Below are positions 28,123-37,942 of a stretch of 64,000 nt of DNA, piece after piece; positions within the stretch are counted from its first letter, which is position 1, and the number at the start of each line of letters is the position of its first letter. Origin of the DNA: an uncultured Luteimonas sp. (GTDB lineage Bacteria; Pseudomonadota; Gammaproteobacteria; Xanthomonadales; Xanthomonadaceae); assembly GCA_934541015.1 (NCBI GenBank), contig CAKTDC010000002.1, forward strand, positions 1 through 64,000, read 5' to 3'. Below the pieces are notes generated by a model. That model was not told the DNA's origin. It did no database searches and was given only the letters and a program-made list of their open reading frames with translations. Both the position numbers and the translations under genes were made by a program.

Positions 28123-28153
28123 CCGGCGGCTGCCAGGGCCGCCGGTTTTTTTT
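28123..28153 (+). terminator. Intrinsic terminator after the EF-hand gene
   Basis: Stem CCGGCGGC/GCCGCCGG with loop TGCCAGG, followed by eight Ts. It lies 133 nt after the second stop of the EF-hand gene. Repeat copy 2 begins immediately after the T-tract. Confidence 0.9.
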
Positions 28154-28420
28154 GGTTCTTCTCCCAGGCGCGGGGAGAGTTGTCACTTCGGCCGTCGGAG
28201 AGACGCCGCGCCCTGGCGGCCGGGGATCGCTCTTCGCTCGGTCAGGGCCGCTCCGCGGTCCGGCCCGGCGCAGCGCGCCGGGCGTTCGCACGGACGCGCG
28301 GCAATGCCGCGCAAGCGGTCCGTACTCACCCTGCCCTGACTCGCGCGCAAAACATCCATGTTTTGCTCTGCCGCGATCCCCGGCCGCCAGGACGCGGCTC
28401 GTTGCTGCGTCCGGTTCGAA
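28154..28420 (+). repeat. Terminator-associated dispersed repeat, copy 2
   Basis: Starts right after a terminator T-tract with GGTTCTTCTCCCAGG, then CACTTCGGCCGTCGGAGAGA and CGCCGCGCCCTGGCGGCCGG, matching copy 1 read on its minus strand. Near the far end GATCCCCGGCCGCCAGGACG is the inverted form of the left block, so the element has inverted ends. The interior has the palindrome CCCGGCGCAGCGCGCCGGG and GCAATGCCGCGCAAGCGG as in copy 1. No ORF of its own. Confidence 0.8.
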
Positions 28421-28423
28421 GTC

Positions 28424-28509
28424 GTCATCCCGGCGAACGCCGGGATCCATTTTGCTCCTTGGCGAAGTGGACGGAAATCAGGATGGATCCCAGCTTTCGC
28501 TGGGATGAC
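28424..28509. repeat. REP-type inverted pair
   Basis: Two hairpin-forming units face each other: GTCATCCCGGCGAACGCCGG with GATCCA, and TGGATCCCAGCTTTCGCTGG with GATGAC, 35 bases apart. This is a common class of proteobacterial intergenic palindrome. It separates repeat copies 2 and 3. Confidence 0.75.
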
Positions 28510-28554
28510 GGCCTGCGCGCGGCGCTGGGATGATGGCTTGGACGCAGCGGCGAA

Positions 28555-28792
28555 TCAGCCATGGGTGAGCGCGCACCGCTTGCGCGGCACCGCCCGGCGC
28601 GCTGCGCCGGGCCGGACCGTGGAGCGGGCGACCGAGCCGGGGAGCAATCCCCGACCCGGGGCGACCCTCGCTCCGCAAGCCCTGATCCAGCTCTGGTCGA
28701 CGCTCTGCGCCGGGCTGGACCGCAGAGCGGCCCTGACCGAGCGAAGAGCGATCCCCGGCCGGCAGGACGCGGCGTCCTTCCGAAGTCCGTAT
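28555..28792. repeat. Terminator-associated dispersed repeat, copy 3 (rearranged)
   Basis: The left two thirds (28555-28720) is an inverted copy of the interior of copy 1, from CATGGGTGAGCGCGCACCGC to GACCCGGGGCGACC and CCAGCTCTGGTCGACGC. The right end (CCCCGGCCGGCAGGACGCGG, then CGTCCTTCCGAAG) has the same orientation as the right end of copy 1. It looks composite and has no terminator directly beside it. No gene in it. Confidence 0.75.
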
Positions 28793-28864
28793 CCATTCCA
28801 ACTGCTCCTGCTCGCCGGAAAGCGGACTGATGGGCTGAAGCGCGTCCTGCGCCATAATCCGCCG

Positions 28865-29605
28865 ATGACGTCCCTGCAGCTGGTCGGCTTCGATGCCGAC
28901 GACACCCTCTGGCGCAGCGAGGATTACTTCCACGCAGCGCAGGACGAGTTCGAGCGGATCGTCGGCGCCTACGTCGACCTCGCCGACCGCGGCTCGCTGC
29001 AGCGCCTGCATGCGGTGGAGAAGGGCAACCTCGCGGTGTTCGGCTACGGCGTCAAGGGCATGGCGCTGTCGATGGTCGAAGCCGCGGTGGACATCACCGA
29101 CGGCCGCGTCTCCGGCCGCGACCTGCACCGCATCGTGCAGCTCGCCAAGGACATGCTGCGCCATCCGGTGGAACTGCTGCCGGGGACGCGCGAGGCGGTG
29201 GCGGCGATCGCCGCCGAGTTCCAGGTCGTGGTCATCACCAAGGGCGACCTGTTCCACCAGGAGGCCAAGATCCGCGATTCCGGCCTGGCCGACCTGTTCG
29301 GCCGGATCGAGATCGTCAGCGAGAAGGATCCGCAGACCTACCTGCGCGTGCTCGCCGAATTCGACGTGCCGCCATCGGACTTCGCCATGATCGGCAATTC
29401 CCTGCGCTCGGACATCGCCCCAGTGCTCGCCCTGGGCGGCTGGGCGGTGTACATGCCCTATCACCTGAGCTGGGCCTACGAGAACGAGGCCGACGACGTC
29501 AGCGGGCACCCGCGGCTGCGCGAGGTGTCGGCCGCGCACGAGCTTCCCGCCGCGCTGGCCGACATCGCCGGGCGCGCCCCGGCCGCTACAATCGCCGTGG
29601 ATTGA
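28865..29605 (+). CDS. HAD-family hydrolase
   Basis: 246 residues. HAD motif I is FDADDTLW near residue 9, motif II VVITKGD near 120, motif III lysine in SEKDPQTY and motif IV IGNSLRSDIAP. A helical cap lies between I and II. These are metal-dependent phosphatases; substrate unknown. It begins just past the repeat region, with GCCATAATCC upstream as possible -10 element. Confidence 0.9.
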   Translation: MTSLQLVGFDADDTLWRSEDYFHAAQDEFERIVGAYVDLADRGSLQRLHAVEKGNLAVFGYGVKGMALSMVEAAVDITDGRVSGRDLHRIVQLAKDMLRHPVELLPGTREAVAAIAAEFQVVVITKGDLFHQEAKIRDSGLADLFGRIEIVSEKDPQTYLRVLAEFDVPPSDFAMIGNSLRSDIAPVLALGGWAVYMPYHLSWAYENEADDVSGHPRLREVSAAHELPAALADIAGRAPAATIAVD

Positions 29606-29621
29606 CCGCGGAAGGACGACC

Positions 29622-30155
29622 ATGCGCGAAGCCGCACCGCCCGGCACGAACACCCGTCCGCGCCCGCGCCGCTGGCGCGCGCTGCCGCTGCTGCTCCTCC
29701 TGCTGGCCGCAGGCCTGTGCAGCGCACAGGAAGACGCGGGCGCCGGTGCCGGCACGGACCCGGGCGCGCGCGCCCCGGGCACGGGGCAGGCCTGGGTCGA
29801 CGACCGCCTGGCCGACATCGGGCTGTACGCGCAGCGCCACCGCGACGCCTTCGTCGACGAGATCGTGCGCTACCACCAGGCGCCGCGCGCCCTGGTCGAG
29901 GGCGCCCTGGACGACGGCTCCACGTCCGCCGGCGACATCTACTACGCCTGCCTGCTGGCGCAGGTCGCCGGCCGCCCCTGCCGCGCGGTGATCGACGCCT
30001 GGCGCGCGCAGCCGGAGCTGTCCTGGCAGGACATCGCCGGCCAGATCGGGATCGCCGACGACAAGGCCGCCGCCGCCCGCATCCGCGACGGGATCACCGC
30101 CAGCTACCGGCGCTGGGCGCGGCCGATCGGGCCGGCGCCGGGGGCCGCAAGGTAG
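29622..30155 (+). CDS. Secreted protein of unknown function
   Basis: 177 residues. A basic n-region and hydrophobic core (LPLLLLLLAAGLCSA, near 21-35) form a signal peptide, followed by a short Gly/Ala linker and a helical domain of about 110 residues (DDRLADIGLYAQRHRDAFVDEIVRY, then IYYACLLAQVAGRPC with two cysteines). No family recognised. It follows the HAD gene by 16 nt and may be co-transcribed. Confidence 0.75.
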   Translation: MREAAPPGTNTRPRPRRWRALPLLLLLLAAGLCSAQEDAGAGAGTDPGARAPGTGQAWVDDRLADIGLYAQRHRDAFVDEIVRYHQAPRALVEGALDDGSTSAGDIYYACLLAQVAGRPCRAVIDAWRAQPELSWQDIAGQIGIADDKAAAARIRDGITASYRRWARPIGPAPGAAR

Positions 30156-30253
30156 CTGCCGCACCGCGTGTGGCCGCGGGATCCGGGCGTGCCGCAAGCA
30201 ATCGCAGCGGGCCGTGTACCCTGATGCCCGCATCCGGAGGGCATCGTCAGGTG

Positions 30254-31302
<1,049 letters not shown>

Positions 31303-31306
<4 letters not shown>

Positions 31307-32211
31307 TCACCCGCGACGGCGAGGCCTTCGCCGCCGCGGCGCTGGCCTGTGCGCCCGATTTCGGGCCGGCGACCGCGAAGGCCGCCTTCCTGGTGGCGCC
31401 CGACGGCTTCCGCCGCGCGGAGGAGTCCGCGCGCGACAACGCCTACATGGCCGCCGCCGACTTCGATGCCGCGGCGGCGCAGGCCGAGCACCGCGCCCTG
31501 CAGCGCGCTCTGGCCGCGGCCCTGCCGACGATCTGCTTCCCGGGCGATCCCGAGGCGCCCGACGGGCTGTTCCCCAACAACGTCTTCGCCACCCTCCCCG
31601 GACGGCTGGTGGTCGGGCGCATGCGCCACCCGGTGCGCCAGCGCGAGGCCGGGCGCCGCGACATTCGCGGCTTCTTCCGCGAGGTGCTGGGCTATGGCGA
31701 GCACGACCTGTCGCGGCAGCCGCATCCGTGCGAGCTGACCGGTTCGCTGGTGATCGACCGCGCCCGCGGCCTGGGATTCTGCGGCCTGTCCGAACGCTGC
31801 GACGAACGCGGCGCGGCGCTGATGCACGAGGCCTTCGGCCTGCGCGCGACCCTGGTCTTCGAGCTGGCGCCGGGCGAGTACCACACCAACGTCGTGCTGG
31901 CCGTGCTCGCCGGGCGCGCGGCGCTGGCCAGTCCGGCGGGCCTGGCCGATCCGGCCGTGGCCGGGGTGCTGGCGCGGATCTACGGGCCGCATTGCATCGT
32001 CCTGTCGCCGGGCGAGCACGTCGCGTTCGTGGCCAACGCCATCGCCCTGCGCCCGGACCGGGTCTGGATGGGCGGCGCGGCCGAACGCGCGCTGACCCGC
32101 AATACCCGGATGGCGTTGCGGGAAGCCGGCTTCATGGTCCATGGTGTGGACATGCCGGCGATCGAGGCCGCCGGAGGCTCCCTGCGCTGCTGTGTCGCGG
32201 AAATCTACTGA
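31303..32211 (+). CDS. ctlX: Citrulline-utilisation hydrolase CtlX-like (arginine deiminase fold)
   Basis: 302 residues from a GTG overlapping dusA. The guanidine-modifying fold is shown by FPNNVF near residue 90, ELTGSLVIDRARGLGF, catalytic His in YHTNVVLAVL and catalytic Cys in GSLRCCVAEIY at the C-terminus. This set of motifs matches the CtlX family, reported to convert citrulline to ornithine. Arginase is encoded 6.6 kb away. The alternative is a related amidinotransferase or dimethylargininase. Confidence 0.82.
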
Positions 32212-32327
32212 TGGCGACTGAACCCCGCGACCGCGTCAAGAAAAAGTTAAGGGGCGATTCACCGCGGGGTTTCGAGAATTCCAGGGCTCCGGTCGTCCGG
32301 CCGGTCCCCAACCGGTGGTGTGTGCAG

Positions 32328-32672
32328 ATGCAGGTGCGGTGGTTGCAATCGCGGGTCGTGTTGCCTTGGGTGCTGGCCCTTGCCGTCGGCATGGCCGCGC
32401 CTGCCTGGGCGCAGGACCCGCCGCCCAACCGCGACCGTCCGGCGCGCAACGAGCCGCGGCCGCGCGCCCAGGAAGGCATGGCCGATTCGGTGCGGCGGGT
32501 CGAGCGCGAAACCCGCGGCGGGCGCGTGCTCAGCGTCGAGCGCATGCAGTCGGGGGGGCGCAACCTGAACCGCATCAAGGCCATGGACGACCAGGGGCGG
32601 GTCCGCGTGTATGTCGACGACCCCCAGCGCCAGCGCGCCCGGCAGCAGCCTCCACGCCGCGACGACGACTGA
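32328..32672 (+). CDS. PepSY-like secreted protein upstream of phoP
   Basis: 114 residues with a signal peptide ending AWAQD near residue 26. The mature part is mostly basic, and GRVLSVERMQSGGRNLNRIK followed by DDQGRVRVYVDD resembles the PepSY beta-hairpin pattern. An in-frame ATG at 32211 overlapping the ctlX stop (TGATG) could extend it by 39 residues, but that would bury the signal peptide; no good ribosome-binding site is seen for either start. It lies 63 nt before phoP, suggesting a modulator of the two-component pair. Confidence 0.7.
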   Translation: MQVRWLQSRVVLPWVLALAVGMAAPAWAQDPPPNRDRPARNEPRPRAQEGMADSVRRVERETRGGRVLSVERMQSGGRNLNRIKAMDDQGRVRVYVDDPQRQRARQQPPRRDDD

Positions 32673-32735
32673 GACGGCACTCTGTTCAGGAAGGCCCGGC
32701 CAAACTGGCCGCATCCGCTTGAATGGAGAGCCCCC

Positions 32736-33422
32736 ATGCGAATTCTTCTCGTCGAAGACGAAGCGCCGCTGCGCGAGACCCTGGCCGCGCGCCTGAAGCG
32801 CGAAGGCTTTGCCGTCGATGCCGCGCAGGACGGCGAGGAAGGCCTGTACATGGGCCGCGAGGTCCCGTTCGACATCGGCATCATCGACCTGGGCCTGCCC
32901 AAGATGTCGGGCATGGAGCTGATCAAGGCCCTGCGCGACGAGGGCAAGCAGTTCCCGGTGCTGATCCTGACCGCGCGTTCGAGCTGGCAGGACAAGGTCG
33001 ACGGCCTCAAGCAGGGCGCCGACGACTACCTGGTCAAGCCCTTCCACGTCGAGGAGCTGCTCGCGCGCATCAACGCCCTGGTGCGGCGCGCCGCCGGCTG
33101 GAGCAAGCCCACGCTCGAATGCGGCGCGGTCACCCTCGACCTGGCGGCGCAGACGGTGGCCGTCAACGGCCAGAACGTCGACCTGACCAGCTACGAGTAC
33201 AAGGTGCTCGAGTACCTGATGATGCACGCCGGCGAGCTGGTCTCGAAGGCCGACCTGACCGAGCACATCTACCAGCAGGATTTCGACCGCGACTCGAACG
33301 TGCTCGAGGTGTTCATCGGCCGGCTGCGCAAGAAGCTCGACCCGGAAGGCACGCTCAAGCCGATCGAGACCATCCGCGGCCGCGGCTATCGCTTCGCGAT
33401 TCCGCGCAACACCGAAGCCTGA
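32736..33422 (+). CDS. phoP: Two-component response regulator PhoP
   Basis: 228 residues. Receiver domain with acidic pocket VEDEAPLR, phospho-acceptor Asp51 in IIDLGLPKMSG and lysine in LVKPFHVEEL; then an OmpR/PhoB winged-helix domain (LTSYEYKVLEYLMMHAGELVSK, ending IRGRGYRFAI). It is highly similar in pattern to PhoP of Xanthomonas, which responds to low Mg/Ca and antimicrobial peptides. A terminator hairpin lies between it and phoQ. Confidence 0.94.
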   Translation: MRILLVEDEAPLRETLAARLKREGFAVDAAQDGEEGLYMGREVPFDIGIIDLGLPKMSGMELIKALRDEGKQFPVLILTARSSWQDKVDGLKQGADDYLVKPFHVEELLARINALVRRAAGWSKPTLECGAVTLDLAAQTVAVNGQNVDLTSYEYKVLEYLMMHAGELVSKADLTEHIYQQDFDRDSNVLEVFIGRLRKKLDPEGTLKPIETIRGRGYRFAIPRNTEA

Positions 33423-33467
33423 TGGCGATGGCGGCCGCGGGGCTGCCGGCGGGCGGGAAGTCGGAAG

Positions 33468-33498
33468 GGAGGCCGCTGCATGCGGCCTCCGTCTTTTT
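33468..33498 (+). terminator. Intrinsic terminator between phoP and phoQ
   Basis: Stem GGAGGCCGC/GCGGCCTCC with loop TGCAT, followed by GTCTTTTT. It begins 46 nt after the phoP stop and ends 42 nt before the phoQ start. All elements of a factor-independent terminator are present. Confidence 0.85.
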
Positions 33499-33540
33499 GG
33501 GCATCATTGCGGCCATGACACCCGGCAGGAAGCACAGGCG

Positions 33541-34962
33541 ATGACGCAGGGCCGCCGGCGCGGCCTGCCCTGGCGTCCGCGCTCGCTGCAGGCGCGGCAG
33601 CTGATGGCCGCGAGCCTGTTCCTGCTCGGCTTCCTGGCGCTGGCCGGGTTCGCGCTCGATCGCGCCTTCCTCGATGTCGCCAGCGACGGCCAGCGCGACC
33701 GCCTGCGCCACCTCGTGCTCGCCTACGCCGGCCGCGTCGAATTCCTGCGCAACGGCCAGCTGTACCTGCCCGAAGACAGTCCGCCCGACGACCGCTTCGA
33801 CCGCCCCGGCAGCGGGCTCTACGCCGAGATCGTGCTGCCCGGGGCGAACTGGACCTCGCGCTCGGCCTACGGGCCGCAGCTGCCCTCGGCGCAGATGCTC
33901 CAGGGCCGCGAGGAGCGCTTCGAGGGCCCGCTGCCGATGACCCGGCTGGACGGCTCGTCCGGCGCGGTCTACCGCTACGGCCTGGGCCTGGTGTGGGCGG
34001 TCGAGGACGATCCGGGCAGCGAGTTTCCGTACACGATCTACGTCATGGAGGATGCCGGCACCGTGCCCGAGCAGGTGCGCATCTTCCGCGCGGCGCTGTG
34101 GGTCAACCTCGGCATCGCCGGGCTGATCCTGCTGCTGCTGCAGGGCCTGATCCTGCGCTGGAGCCTGTGGCCGCTGCGCCACGTGGTCACCGAGCTGACC
34201 CGCGTCCAGCGCGGCCAGGCCAACCGCATGGGCGAGCACCATCCGCGCGAGCTGCTGCCGCTCACCGAGAGCGTCAACGCGCTGATCGAGAGCGAGCGCG
34301 AGAACCTGGAACAGCAGCGCAACACCCTGGCCGATCTGGCGCACAGCCTGAAGACGCCGCTGGCCGTGCTGCGCACGCGGCTGGAGTCGGACACGACCGA
34401 GGCCGGGCTGCGCGAGGAGGTGTCCACCCAGCTGCAGCGCATGAACGACCTGGTGAGCTACCAGCTCGGGCGCGCCGCGTCGGGCGGCCACAAGCTGTTC
34501 GCCGCGCCGGTGGAGATCGAACCCTATGCCGAGCAGATCGTGCGCGGGCTGGAGAAGATCTATGCGCGCAAGGGCGTGATCTGCGAGTTCGACATCGACC
34601 CGCGGGCGCGCTTCCACGGCGAGCCGGGCGATCTCCAGGAGCTGCTCGGCAACCTGCTGGAGAATGCGTTCAAGTGGGCCGGTTCGCGCGTGCTGCTGGT
34701 GGCCAAGGTCGGCCAGACCGAACCCAGCCGGCGCCCGGGCCTGCACCTGGCCGTCGACGACGACGGTCCCGGCATTCCGCCCGAGCGGATCCCGCTGGTG
34801 CTCCAGCGCGGCGTGCGCGGCGACGAGCGGGTGCAGGGGCACGGCATCGGCCTGTCGATCGTGCAGGACATCATCGCCAGCTACCGCGGCGAGCTGAAGG
34901 TCGGCCGCTCGCAGGAGTTCGGCGGCGCCCGCTTCGAGGTCAATCTGCCGCCCGGGCTGTAG
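33541..34962 (+). CDS. phoQ: Sensor histidine kinase PhoQ
   Basis: 473 residues. First membrane helix about 20-40, an acidic periplasmic domain (EDSPPDDRFDRPGSG), second helix about 180-202, HAMP-like linker, then the kinase core: H-box DLAHSLKTPLAVLRTR, N-box LLENAFKWA, G1 DDGPGIPPE and G2 GHGIGLSIV. The acidic sensor domain suits divalent-cation or peptide sensing. Separated from phoP by 118 nt containing a terminator, so it may have its own promoter. Confidence 0.92.
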   Translation: MTQGRRRGLPWRPRSLQARQLMAASLFLLGFLALAGFALDRAFLDVASDGQRDRLRHLVLAYAGRVEFLRNGQLYLPEDSPPDDRFDRPGSGLYAEIVLPGANWTSRSAYGPQLPSAQMLQGREERFEGPLPMTRLDGSSGAVYRYGLGLVWAVEDDPGSEFPYTIYVMEDAGTVPEQVRIFRAALWVNLGIAGLILLLLQGLILRWSLWPLRHVVTELTRVQRGQANRMGEHHPRELLPLTESVNALIESERENLEQQRNTLADLAHSLKTPLAVLRTRLESDTTEAGLREEVSTQLQRMNDLVSYQLGRAASGGHKLFAAPVEIEPYAEQIVRGLEKIYARKGVICEFDIDPRARFHGEPGDLQELLGNLLENAFKWAGSRVLLVAKVGQTEPSRRPGLHLAVDDDGPGIPPERIPLVLQRGVRGDERVQGHGIGLSIVQDIIASYRGELKVGRSQEFGGARFEVNLPPGL

Positions 34963-34977
34963 GCCGGCACTGCGGCG

Positions 34978-35730
34978 CTACGCCAGCGGAGAGCGTCCGT
35001 AGAAGCGTTCCGAATGCCCGGCGACCGCCGGCAGGGTCGCGCGCAGGGTGGCCGGATCGCTGAAGTGGTACTCGCTGCAGACGGCGAAGAATTCCTCCGG
35101 CGCCTCGGCGGCGTAGGGGTCGATCGGCGTGCGTTCGCCGCGCTCCACCCGGGCCACGAAGGCGTCGAACGCCTGCTGGAAATCGCGCGCCCATTCGCGC
35201 TGCCAGCCGCGGGGCAGGGCGGGGGTGCCGTCGAGCACGCCGTCGAGCGCGTCGAGCTTGTGCGCCATCTCGTGCACCGCCACGCAGAATCCGGCATCGG
35301 GCTCGGCGATGTCCTCCTCGATGTCGGCCCAGGACAGCACCAGCGGCCCGTGCTCCCAGGCCTCGCCGATCAGCTCGTCCTCCCATTCGTGCATCACCCC
35401 GGCCGCGTCGACGTGCGAGCGGTGCGCGCGGAAGGCGTCGGGGTAGACGATCACCTCCGACCAGCCGTGCAGGCCCTCGCCGCCGAACTCCAGCAGCGGC
35501 AGGCAGCACAGCGCGGCCAGCGTCGTCCTCTGGCCCTGGTCGAGCTCCAGGCCGGGGACCGGGCTGATCGTCTTGGCGTGCAGGAAATGCGCGGTCAGCG
35601 ACCGCAGGCGGGCGTCGCGCGCCGGCTCAAGTGCGCCGAACCAGCGGACGCGGGCGCGGAGGCTGCGCCAGAGGTCCGGGTCGACGGGCTCCGGGTCGCG
35701 ATCGAGCAGTCGCCGGAACAGTCCAAGCAC
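34978..35730 (-). CDS. mtfA: Zinc peptidase MtfA (Mlc titration factor family)
   Basis: 250 residues. The zincin motif HEMAHKLDALDG (His near 152) and downstream glutamate in EEFFAVCSEYHF match the MtfA family, which in E. coli binds the glucose repressor Mlc and has peptidase activity. VIVYPDAF and VLSWADI are further family segments. The start at 35730 gives MLGLFRRL. It converges with phoQ, 15 nt away. Confidence 0.93.
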   Translation of the reverse strand: MLGLFRRLLDRDPEPVDPDLWRSLRARVRWFGALEPARDARLRSLTAHFLHAKTISPVPGLELDQGQRTTLAALCCLPLLEFGGEGLHGWSEVIVYPDAFRAHRSHVDAAGVMHEWEDELIGEAWEHGPLVLSWADIEEDIAEPDAGFCVAVHEMAHKLDALDGVLDGTPALPRGWQREWARDFQQAFDAFVARVERGERTPIDPYAAEAPEEFFAVCSEYHFSDPATLRATLPAVAGHSERFYGRSPLA

Positions 35731-35749
35731 GTCGCCGCCGGTCCCCCGG

Positions 35750-36019
35750 CTAGCGGAACATGCCCGGCAGGAAGCTGTGCCAGCGCGGCGGGCGGGTGGC
35801 CGCCTCGGTGCCGCCGCGCCGGATCGGCGACTTGTCCTGGCCCTGCGACGCAGCCGCGGCCGGCTTGCCGCCAGGGGGCGGGCTGGTCACGGCATCGCAG
35901 TCGTCGGCGGTGGCCACTTCGGCCGCTTCGGCGCCGGCCGGGTCGGGGAGCGACCCGCTGGCCAGGGCGGGGGAGGCGGCGCACAGCAGCGCCAGGAGGA
36001 GCGGCAGCTTCGGCAACAT
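35750..36019 (-). CDS. Small secreted protein, unknown
   Basis: 89 residues from ATG 36019, with a signal peptide (LPKLPLLLALLCAASPALASG). The mature part is low-complexity, rich in Ala, Pro and Gly. No family recognised. It lies 19 nt before mtfA on the same strand and may be co-transcribed. The longer upstream reading is non-coding by composition. Confidence 0.6.
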   Translation of the reverse strand: MLPKLPLLLALLCAASPALASGSLPDPAGAEAAEVATADDCDAVTSPPPGGKPAAAASQGQDKSPIRRGGTEAATRPPRWHSFLPGMFR

Positions 36020-36149
36020 GGGCGATCCCGTGGTTTCGGCGGCGCGCGCGGCAGGGTTGTGGTCGCGCACTATACCCCGGATGCAGCGGGGCTGCCGAGG
36101 GTTGCACGACGGCGGAACGGCGCCCCGCGCGTGGACGATAATCCCGGGC

Positions 36150-37172
36150 ATGAGCGAACGGCCGAACGCCACCGCCGCGGGACCCGAGGCCGCGGAACGC
36201 GAACTGCTGCGCCGGCTGATCGCCGGGCCGGTATCGGGGGATGCGCTCGCCCGCGCCTGCGGCCAGACCCGTGCCGCGGTCTGGAAGCGGATCCAGGCGC
36301 TGCGTGCGGCCGGCGTGGCGATCGTCGCCCGGGCCGGCCTCGGCTACCAGCTGGTGCATCCGGTCGAGCTGCTCGACGCGGCGCGGATCCTAGATGCGCT
36401 GCCGCCGGGGGTGCGTGGGGAGGTGGCGGAGCTGGCGGTGCGCTGGTCGGTCGCCTCCACCAGCTCCGAACTGCTGGCCGCGCCACCCGGGCCGGGGGTG
36501 CGGGTGCTGCTGGCCGAGCGCCAGACCGGCGGCCGCGGGCGGCGCGGGCGCGGCTGGGCATCGCCGCTGGCGGCAAACCTGTACCTGTCGCTGGCGCGCG
36601 GCTTCGAGTCCGGGCTGGCGCGCCTGCCCGGCGTCAGCCTGGTGGCCGGCGTGGCCGCCACGGAGGCCCTGCATTCGCTGGGCGTCGCCGGGGTGCGCCT
36701 GAAGTGGCCCAACGACCTGGTCGTGGCCGCCGCCGACGGCCGGCTGCGCAAGCTGGGCGGCATCCTGGTGGAAGGCGGTGGCGAACACGCCGGCCCGGTG
36801 CGCGCGGTGATCGGGATCGGCCTCAACGTGCGCATGCCGGCGGCGACGGAGATCGACCAGCCCTGGATCGACCTGGCCGCGCTGGCGGACGGCGCCCCGC
36901 CCTCGCGCAATGCGCTTGCGGCGGCCCTGCTGGCCCGGCTGCTCCCCGCGCTGGACGCCTTCGACCGCGACGGGCTGGAGCCGTTCCAGGAGCGCTACGC
37001 GCGATGGGATGCGCTGCGCGACGCCGAGGTCGTGGTCCATGCCGGTCGGGAGGCACACGTCGGCCGGATGCTGGGCCTGGCCGGCGACGGCGCGCTCCGG
37101 GTGGCGCTGCCCGGAGGCGAGCGCCGCTTCCATGCCGGCGAGGTCAGCCTGCGCGCAGGGGTGCCGGAATGA
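36150..37172 (+). CDS. birA: Biotin-protein ligase / biotin operon repressor
   Basis: 340 residues. N-terminal winged helix (GDALARACGQTRAAVWKRIQAL) then the ligase core with RQTGGRGRRGRGW (biotinyl-AMP binding) and KWPNDLVVA, and a C-terminal SH3-like domain (HVGRMLGLAGDGALRV). It activates biotin and transfers it to carboxylases, and the helix-turn-helix suggests autorepression of biotin genes. Its stop overlaps the coaX start (ATGA). Confidence 0.96.
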   Translation: MSERPNATAAGPEAAERELLRRLIAGPVSGDALARACGQTRAAVWKRIQALRAAGVAIVARAGLGYQLVHPVELLDAARILDALPPGVRGEVAELAVRWSVASTSSELLAAPPGPGVRVLLAERQTGGRGRRGRGWASPLAANLYLSLARGFESGLARLPGVSLVAGVAATEALHSLGVAGVRLKWPNDLVVAAADGRLRKLGGILVEGGGEHAGPVRAVIGIGLNVRMPAATEIDQPWIDLAALADGAPPSRNALAAALLARLLPALDAFDRDGLEPFQERYARWDALRDAEVVVHAGREAHVGRMLGLAGDGALRVALPGGERRFHAGEVSLRAGVPE

Positions 37173-37942
37173 GCGACTGGCTGTTCGACCTGGGCAATTC
37201 GCGGCTCAAGTGCGCGCCGCTGCGCGAGGACGGGTCCGTGGGCGAGGTGCGCGCGATCGGCCATGACGGCGGGCGCTTCGTCGACGGCTGGGAGGCGGCC
37301 CTGCCGCTGCGCATCGGCGCCGCCCATGTCGCCAGCGTGGCGCCGGCCGCGCTGCGTATTGCCCTGTTCGAGGCGCTGGCGGCCCGCTCGGCGCTCATCA
37401 CCAGGGCGTCGACGCAGCCGGCGTGGGCCGGGGTGCGCATCGCCTACGCCCGGCCGGAGCGGCTCGGGGTCGACCGTTTCCTGGCCGTGCTGGGCGCACG
37501 CGCACGCGGTCCGCAGGCCTGGCTGGTGGTGGGAGTGGGCACGGCGCTGACGGTCGACCTGCTCGATGCCGGCGGACTGCACCGCGGCGGCCGCATCGCG
37601 CCGTCCCCGCAGCTGATGCGCGATGCGCTGCACCGGCGCGCGCGCCAGCTGCCGGCCGAGGGCGGGGAGTACGTGGCGTTCGCCGCCGACACCGGCGACG
37701 CGCTGGCCTCGGGCTGCCTGGGGGCCGCGGTCGGCCTGGTCGGGAACAGCATCGCGGCCGCGCGCGAGGCGCTGGGGCGCGCGCCGCAGCTGATCGTGCA
37801 CGGCGGCGGGGCAGCGCCGCTGCTGGCGCAGCTGTCCGGCGCCGTCCACGCGCCCGCGCTGGTGCTGGAGGGCCTGGCGCGCTGGGCCCGGATCGATGAC
37901 GCCACAGGCCCTAGAATCCCGGCATGGTCTCCAGATTCCTGA
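37169..37942 (+). CDS. coaX: Type III pantothenate kinase
   Basis: 257 residues. Phosphate-binding motif LFDLGNSRLK at the start, then PERLGVDRFLAVLGA and VVGVGTALTVDLLDAGGLHRGGRIAPS, all CoaX hallmarks, with GCLGAAVGLV in the second half. It catalyses the first step of coenzyme A synthesis. It overlaps birA at its start and the SPOR gene by 19 nt at its end. Confidence 0.96.
   Translation: MSDWLFDLGNSRLKCAPLREDGSVGEVRAIGHDGGRFVDGWEAALPLRIGAAHVASVAPAALRIALFEALAARSALITRASTQPAWAGVRIAYARPERLGVDRFLAVLGARARGPQAWLVVGVGTALTVDLLDAGGLHRGGRIAPSPQLMRDALHRRARQLPAEGGEYVAFAADTGDALASGCLGAAVGLVGNSIAAAREALGRAPQLIVHGGGAAPLLAQLSGAVHAPALVLEGLARWARIDDATGPRIPAWSPDS

Noticed and set aside
28358..28864. N-terminal extension of the HAD hydrolase frame
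   Set aside because: The extension translates repeat copies; the ATG at 28865 gives the HAD motif at the expected distance.
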